Source: Puniceicoccales bacterium
GTDB taxonomy: Bacteria; Verrucomicrobiota; Verrucomicrobiia; Opitutales; UBA953
Reading direction: 5' to 3'
Length of the DNA stretch: 9,907 nucleotides
NCBI GenBank assembly: GCA_031279675.1
Contig: JAITIB010000057.1
Coordinates: 1-9,907 of the forward strand
Shown in pieces: positions 7,883 to 9,907 of the stretch. Made by a program: the position numbers and the translations under genes. The notes beneath the pieces are model-generated. The model did not search any database and was not told the DNA's origin. It saw nothing but the letters and a program-made list of their open reading frames with translations. The first letter of the stretch is position 1. Every line of letters begins with the position of its first letter.

Positions 7883-7957
7883 GTCCCTGTAGTTCAATGG
7901 ATAGAACCGCGGTTTCCTAAACCGTTAATTCGAGTTCGAGTCTCGACGGGGGCACCA
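7883..7957 (+). tRNA. tRNA-Arg (anticodon CCU)
   Basis: A full cloverleaf can be drawn. The acceptor GTCCCTG (7883-7889) pairs with CGGGGGC (7947-7953) using two G-T wobbles. The D arm is GTTC/GAAC (7892-7895, 7904-7907) with loop AATGGATA. The anticodon stem 7909-7913 pairs with 7921-7925 around the loop TTCCTAA, with anticodon CCT at 7916-7918. The variable loop has four bases, and the T arm TCGAG/CTCGA has loop TTCGAGT (7935-7941). Discriminator A is followed by an encoded CCA (7955-7957). CCU reads AGG codons. The 3' end is the likely integration site of the neighbouring island. Confidence 0.95.
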
Positions 7958-7964
7958 TTCCCAA
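7931..7964 (+). repeat. Direct repeat copy 1 (att site inside tRNA-Arg)
   Basis: Thirty-four bases identical to 9647-9680, from the T arm of the tRNA through the acceptor strand and CCA to TTCCCAA downstream. Upstream of the core, weaker similarity reaches back about 12 bases into the anticodon arm; downstream it stops at once. Confidence 0.85.
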
Positions 7965-8007
7965 CTTGTTCCAAATCAATGAATTGCGAAGCGTTTTTAA
8001 GGTTTTC

Positions 8008-8028
8008 GCCAGAGCCTTCGGGCTTGGC
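8008..8028 (+). other. Hairpin with TTCG tetraloop near the left island end
   Basis: GCCAGAGCC (8008-8016), loop TTCG, GGCTTGGC (8021-8028) form an 8-pair stem with one bulged G. AAAATTGGCATTTT follows, which is not a clean T run. It lies 51 bases after the tRNA and might end its transcript now that the island separates the tRNA from the terminator at 9674-9712. The 185 bases between tRNA and hicB otherwise show no convincing gene. Confidence 0.3.
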
Positions 8029-8150
8029 AAAATTGGCATTTTGGGCGGCGAAAATGGCGACAAGGCATCCAAGGTGGCGGCAGCAACACCGGCGCGTCAG
8101 AGCCGTAAGCTCGCCTTGACTTGCGTCATGAGTGAGAACACCTTGCCCGC

Positions 8151-8360
8151 ATGGTTTTGACCGCAGTCATTGCTCCAGCCGAAGAGGGCGGCTACACAGC
8201 TTTTAACCCGGAAACAGGGACAATTTCCGAAGGGGAAAGCATCGAAGCGGCCATTGCCAATCTAAAGGAAGCCACTTCGCTTTACTTGGAAGAATTCCCG
8301 CTTGGACGCCCGCGCCAAGCGCTTCTCACCACGTTTGAGCTTGAGTCATCCCATGCCTAA
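8151..8360 (+). CDS. hicB: HicB-like antitoxin (module 1)
   Basis: The 69-residue protein has the HicB N-terminal fold pattern: a first strand VLTAVIAPAEEGGYTAFNPE, the turn TGTISEGES, then the helix IEAAIANLKEATSLYLEEF. HicB antitoxins bind and block the HicA RNase and usually repress their own operon. This one is the short type that ends soon after the partial RNase-H-like domain and has no obvious helix-turn-helix tail. Its stop (8358-8360) overlaps the hicA start by eight bases, so the two are translationally coupled. The order antitoxin-toxin is the reverse of E. coli hicAB but common. No good Shine-Dalgarno sequence precedes ATG 8151; a 10-codon open frame (8128-8160) overlaps the start. 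Confidence 0.8.
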   Translation: MVLTAVIAPAEEGGYTAFNPETGTISEGESIEAAIANLKEATSLYLEEFPLGRPRQALLTTFELESSHA

Positions 8361-8571
8361 ACTTCCGCATCTTTCAGGCCTCGAAATCGTTCGCAGGCTT
8401 GGGAAGCTTGGTTTTGCCGTCGCCCGGCAAAAAGGGAACCATGTTGTGTTGCGTCGCGGTGAATCCGGTTGCGTTGTCCCCATGCACAACGAGGTAAAAG
8501 TGGGCACACTTGCAGGGATTCTTCGTCAATCCGGGGTTTCCACTGATGCATTTTTAGCCGCCGACAAATAG
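8353..8571 (+). CDS. hicA: HicA-like mRNA interferase toxin (module 1)
   Basis: The 72-residue protein MPKLPHLSGLEIVRRLGKLG, then FAVARQKGNHVVLRR, matches HicA: an N-terminal helix ending in a Gly, a strand, and the G-(S/N)-H motif with catalytic His 30, then basic strand residues and the C-terminal helix VGTLAGILRQSGVSTDAFLA. HicA folds like a dsRNA-binding domain and cuts mRNA on ribosomes, giving growth arrest when HicB is lost. ATG 8353 is chosen because the family starts about ten residues before the first helix; the open frame back to 8302 would run inside hicB. All key positions are present, so the toxin looks active. Confidence 0.85.
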   Translation: MPKLPHLSGLEIVRRLGKLGFAVARQKGNHVVLRRGESGCVVPMHNEVKVGTLAGILRQSGVSTDAFLAADK

Positions 8572-8624
8572 ACGTTTTTCATCTGTTTTCGCACGATAGG
8601 CGCCGCCCGTGGACTGCCAAGTGA

Positions 8625-9017
8625 TCACGCGTTGACCAGTCTGTTTGCCAGCCGTTTGGCAATGGCCACATTGGGTTTGAGCGTCGGTCTTGCACGGCGA
8701 ACACGTGCCGCCAGCGTCGCCCGTGGCACGCCCGCAACCCGTGCCAATTCGGAGATGTTGAGCAACGGCAACACTCCCGCCACTTCCTCCAATTCGCTGG
8801 CATCCGGTTGAGGGACGGGGTGCCCATTCTCGCACTTTATTTCAAGGCACGCACGGATGAGCACGCGGATTTCCTTTAGCGCGCTCTCTTGCGTCGGCAT
8901 GACGCAGAGGCACCCCGGTATTGCAGGGACGGTGGCAAGCCAGCCTTCGCTGGACTCATCCCAGTTGATTCTGACCACGTAGTGATTCGCGTCAGGGATT
9001 GCCTTGTTTTTTTTCAT
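8625..9017 (-). CDS. hicB: HicB-like antitoxin with DNA-binding tail (module 2)
   Basis: The 130-residue protein has a HicB core with YVVRINWDESSEGWLATVPA and IPGC at about 13-36, then QESALKEIRVLIRACLEI and the usual GHPVPQP link, followed by a C-terminal helix-turn-helix (NISELARVAGVPRATLAARV, about 87-106) that likely binds the operon's own promoter. It is longer and unlike module 1 HicB, so the two modules are not recent copies. ATG 9017 lies 26 bases inside the end of hicA, so translation is coupled. The gene starts over a run of eight A (coding strand), giving MKKNK. It converges on module 1 hicA with 53 bases between the stops. Confidence 0.82.
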   Translation of the reverse strand: MKKNKAIPDANHYVVRINWDESSEGWLATVPAIPGCLCVMPTQESALKEIRVLIRACLEIKCENGHPVPQPDASELEEVAGVLPLLNISELARVAGVPRATLAARVRRARPTLKPNVAIAKRLANRLVNA

Positions 9018-9249
9018 TTAAAAACCTCTCTCTGATTTGCCGGACATATGGCGGTTGGATTGCGCCCCCATGCGAGGGAACGGTGAATGAAGAAGGAAAG
9101 TCTTTTCGGCTGAAAATGTGGTGGCTGCCCACGGTGCGCTTGAGGGCAAAGCCCAGCAGGCGTAGTGCTTGGGTGAGTTCGGCAAGCGTCCACCCCTTGT
9201 CCTTTGCGGGATCTGCCAGGCGCTCAAGAACCTTCCTCTTTTGTGTCAT
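8992..9249 (-). CDS. hicA: HicA-like mRNA interferase toxin (module 2)
   Basis: The 85-residue protein has helix WTLAELTQALRLLGFALKRT, then VGSHHIFSRKD with the G-S-H catalytic motif (His 43 or 44), the strand SSFTVPSHGG, and the final helix IQPPYVRQIRERFLNEKK, all as in HicA/YcfA-type RNase toxins. I start it at ATG 9249; the frame runs on to 9396, but the extra 49 residues have no family character. It is the first gene of the pair, ahead of hicB, the usual hicAB order. Its transcript must start in 9250-9345, where I cannot pick a firm promoter. Confidence 0.78.
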   Translation of the reverse strand: MTQKRKVLERLADPAKDKGWTLAELTQALRLLGFALKRTVGSHHIFSRKDFPSSFTVPSHGGAIQPPYVRQIRERFLNEKKQGNP

Positions 9250-9343
9250 ATGGGAACTTTCTGAATCATTTTGGGTGCAACGCAACATTTTTGCGAACGC
9301 CAAGGCGCCGTCCGCACACCACACCCTCCCAAAAGCGAGTAAC

Positions 9344-9604
9344 ATGCCCGCCATATCCACTGACACGCTCGCAAAAATCACATTACTGCGTTCCATTTAT
9401 CACGGCGGCAAACCGCACAAGATCGGTGACGCCATCGAGGTGGATGCATCCCTTGCATAGTCATTGCTCACCTTTGGCAAAGCGGCTGCGGAGAAAGCCC
9501 CCCCCGGTCGCATCGATTGCGCCTCCTGCGAAGCAGCCCGTAAAACAACGAAAATTCCGCATGTGCCCGGGAAGGCAGCGGCGGCCCCATTGCCCAAGGC
9601 ATAA
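9344..9604 (+). pseudogene. Small phage-like protein with in-frame TAG
   Basis: From ATG 9344 the + strand encodes MPAISTDTLAKITLLRSIYH then GGKPHKIGDAIEVDASLA and hits TAG at 9458-9460. The same frame stays open for 47 more codons (SLLTFGKAAAEKAPPGRID and on) to TAA at 9602-9604. The pattern hydrophobic-x-H-x-G-K-x4-GD-x-I-E-V-D followed by a short Ala/Leu helix is like small phage and prophage proteins of about 80-90 residues, where the helix LA-x-x-LL would span the stop. I read it as a gene broken by one nonsense change; alternatives are a true 38-residue product or chance. A run of eight C lies at 9498-9505. It is the only sign of phage origin in the island. Confidence 0.4.
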
Positions 9605-9646
9605 GCCAAGACCCATTCTGTGTTGCACACGTTGAAAGGGTCAATC

Positions 9647-9680
9647 CGAGTTCGAGTCTCGACGGGGGCACCATTCCCAA
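9647..9680 (+). repeat. Direct repeat copy 2 (far att site, tRNA 3' end)
   Basis: Exact copy of 7931-7964: T arm, acceptor 3' strand, CCA and TTCCCAA. No matching 5' half of a tRNA lies before it: an acceptor partner and a 7-base anticodon loop cannot be drawn, so it is not a second tRNA. It is the expected displaced tRNA end left by site-specific integration. Confidence 0.85.
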
Positions 9681-9712
9681 GCGCCCGCGATTTTCGGGCT
9701 TGGAATTTTTTT
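9674..9712 (+). terminator. Rho-independent terminator, probably the original tRNA-Arg terminator
   Basis: The inner stem GCCCG (9683-9687) and CGGGC (9695-9699) has a 7-base loop and is extended by CCAA/TTGG (9677-9680 with 9700-9703) across a two-base bulge, followed by seven T at 9706-9712. It begins within the repeat copy and points the same way as the tRNA, so before integration it would have ended the tRNA-Arg transcript right after CCA. Confidence 0.65.
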
Positions 9713-9770
9713 CCAAAAAGTGCTTGCGTTCCCACGGATAATCTATTTCCACATCGTCCCAGTTTCCCGA

Positions 9771-9907
9771 ATGACCTCTTTTCACACAGACGCACCTGCC
9801 CTGACCGACGCTTCTGGCTCCAGCCGAAACGCCGTCTTCCTTGTCGGACAAGGTGGCGTTGCCGTTTGTGACAGCGTTCCGTGCTCAGCGGATTTGATCC
9901 CCCCCCC
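9771..9907 (+). CDS. N-terminal part of an unidentified protein, cut by the window end
   Basis: From ATG 9771 the frame is open for 45 codons to the window end (MTSFHTDAPALTDASGSSRN, then AVFLVGQGGVAVCDSVPCSA). The first 20 residues are polar; then a hydrophobic, Gly-rich segment with two cysteines begins. There are too few residues to name a family. It sits downstream of the terminator that closes the island, outside the att repeat, so it is probably a resident chromosomal gene. The sequence stops within nine C that would code for proline. C-rich codon use agrees with the C-rich + strand here. Confidence 0.45.
   Translation, partial: MTSFHTDAPALTDASGSSRNAVFLVGQGGVAVCDSVPCSADLIPP

Larger units (their letters stand above)
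7931..9680 (+). mobile_element. Small genomic island integrated at tRNA-Arg(CCU)
   Basis: The stretch lies between two exact 34-base copies of the tRNA-Arg 3' end, 1716 bases apart. Inside are two HicAB-type toxin-antitoxin modules and one short phage-like broken gene, but no integrase, transposase or conjugation gene. By known behaviour of tyrosine recombinases, integration into a tRNA gene restores the tRNA and leaves the old 3' end at the far border; here the far copy is followed directly by a terminator that would suit the original tRNA transcript. I infer a remnant or non-autonomous element. It could instead be the residue of a larger prophage after deletion. Confidence 0.55.

Noticed and set aside
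7966..8160. A 64-codon + strand frame between the tRNA and hicB.
   Set aside because: It starts within the repeat flank, overlaps the hicB start out of frame, and shows no family pattern.
9599..9673. A second tRNA-Arg gene ending at the far repeat.
   Set aside because: Only the T arm and acceptor 3' side match. No partner acceptor strand or 7-base anticodon loop can be drawn; GACCC/GGGTC upstream would enclose a 23-base loop.
1..9907. CRISPR array, IS element or transposase.
   Set aside because: No regularly spaced repeats were seen; the only long direct repeat is the tRNA end, and no transposase or integrase motifs appear in any frame.

Overview
The window is a piece of a high-GC bacterial chromosome. 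A PEP-CTERM protein, a SufE, PurN and GuaA, and Pro/Ala/Thr-rich proteins with C-rich codon use fit Verrucomicrobiota, most likely the Opitutae. That assignment is inference from style; no rRNA or other marker is present. Both ends cut genes, and the right end stops inside a run of nine C, as an assembly contig might.

Layout. Bases 2-427 (+) are the 3' part of a PEP-CTERM surface protein. It converges on a four-gene minus-strand block (5413 down to 542): a secreted protein of unknown function, a probable circularly permuted ATP-grasp enzyme, an exported TPR protein, and sufE. Gaps are 49, 57 and 21 bases, so one transcript is likely. The TPR gene is split by a run of 15 C (coding strand) just after its signal peptide; the run must be 13 or 16 long for the gene to be whole. 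This is a possible phase-variation switch or a sequencing error. Divergent from the block is purN (5527-6105, +), which converges on guaA (7671-6121, -). These are two housekeeping purine genes, acting in de novo IMP synthesis and in the last step to GMP. Strand composition flips around 6.1-6.8 kb: the + strand is G-rich to the left and C-rich to the right.

The right part holds a tRNA-Arg(CCU) gene (7883-7957) whose 3' end is repeated exactly, 34 bases, 1716 bases downstream (9647-9680). The second copy runs straight into a good rho-independent terminator. This is the usual scar of integration into a tRNA gene. The enclosed 1.7 kb carries two different HicAB-type toxin-antitoxin modules facing each other (hicB-hicA on +, hicA-hicB on -) and a small phage-like gene with an in-frame TAG. 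No integrase remains, so I read it as a decayed or minimal genomic island held by its toxin-antitoxin modules. Beyond the terminator a new + strand gene of unknown function begins at 9771 and runs off the end.

The most interesting items are the homopolymer-split TPR gene, the tRNA-bounded toxin-antitoxin mini-island, the skew inversion, and the uncharacterised ATP-grasp/secreted-protein pair next to sufE.
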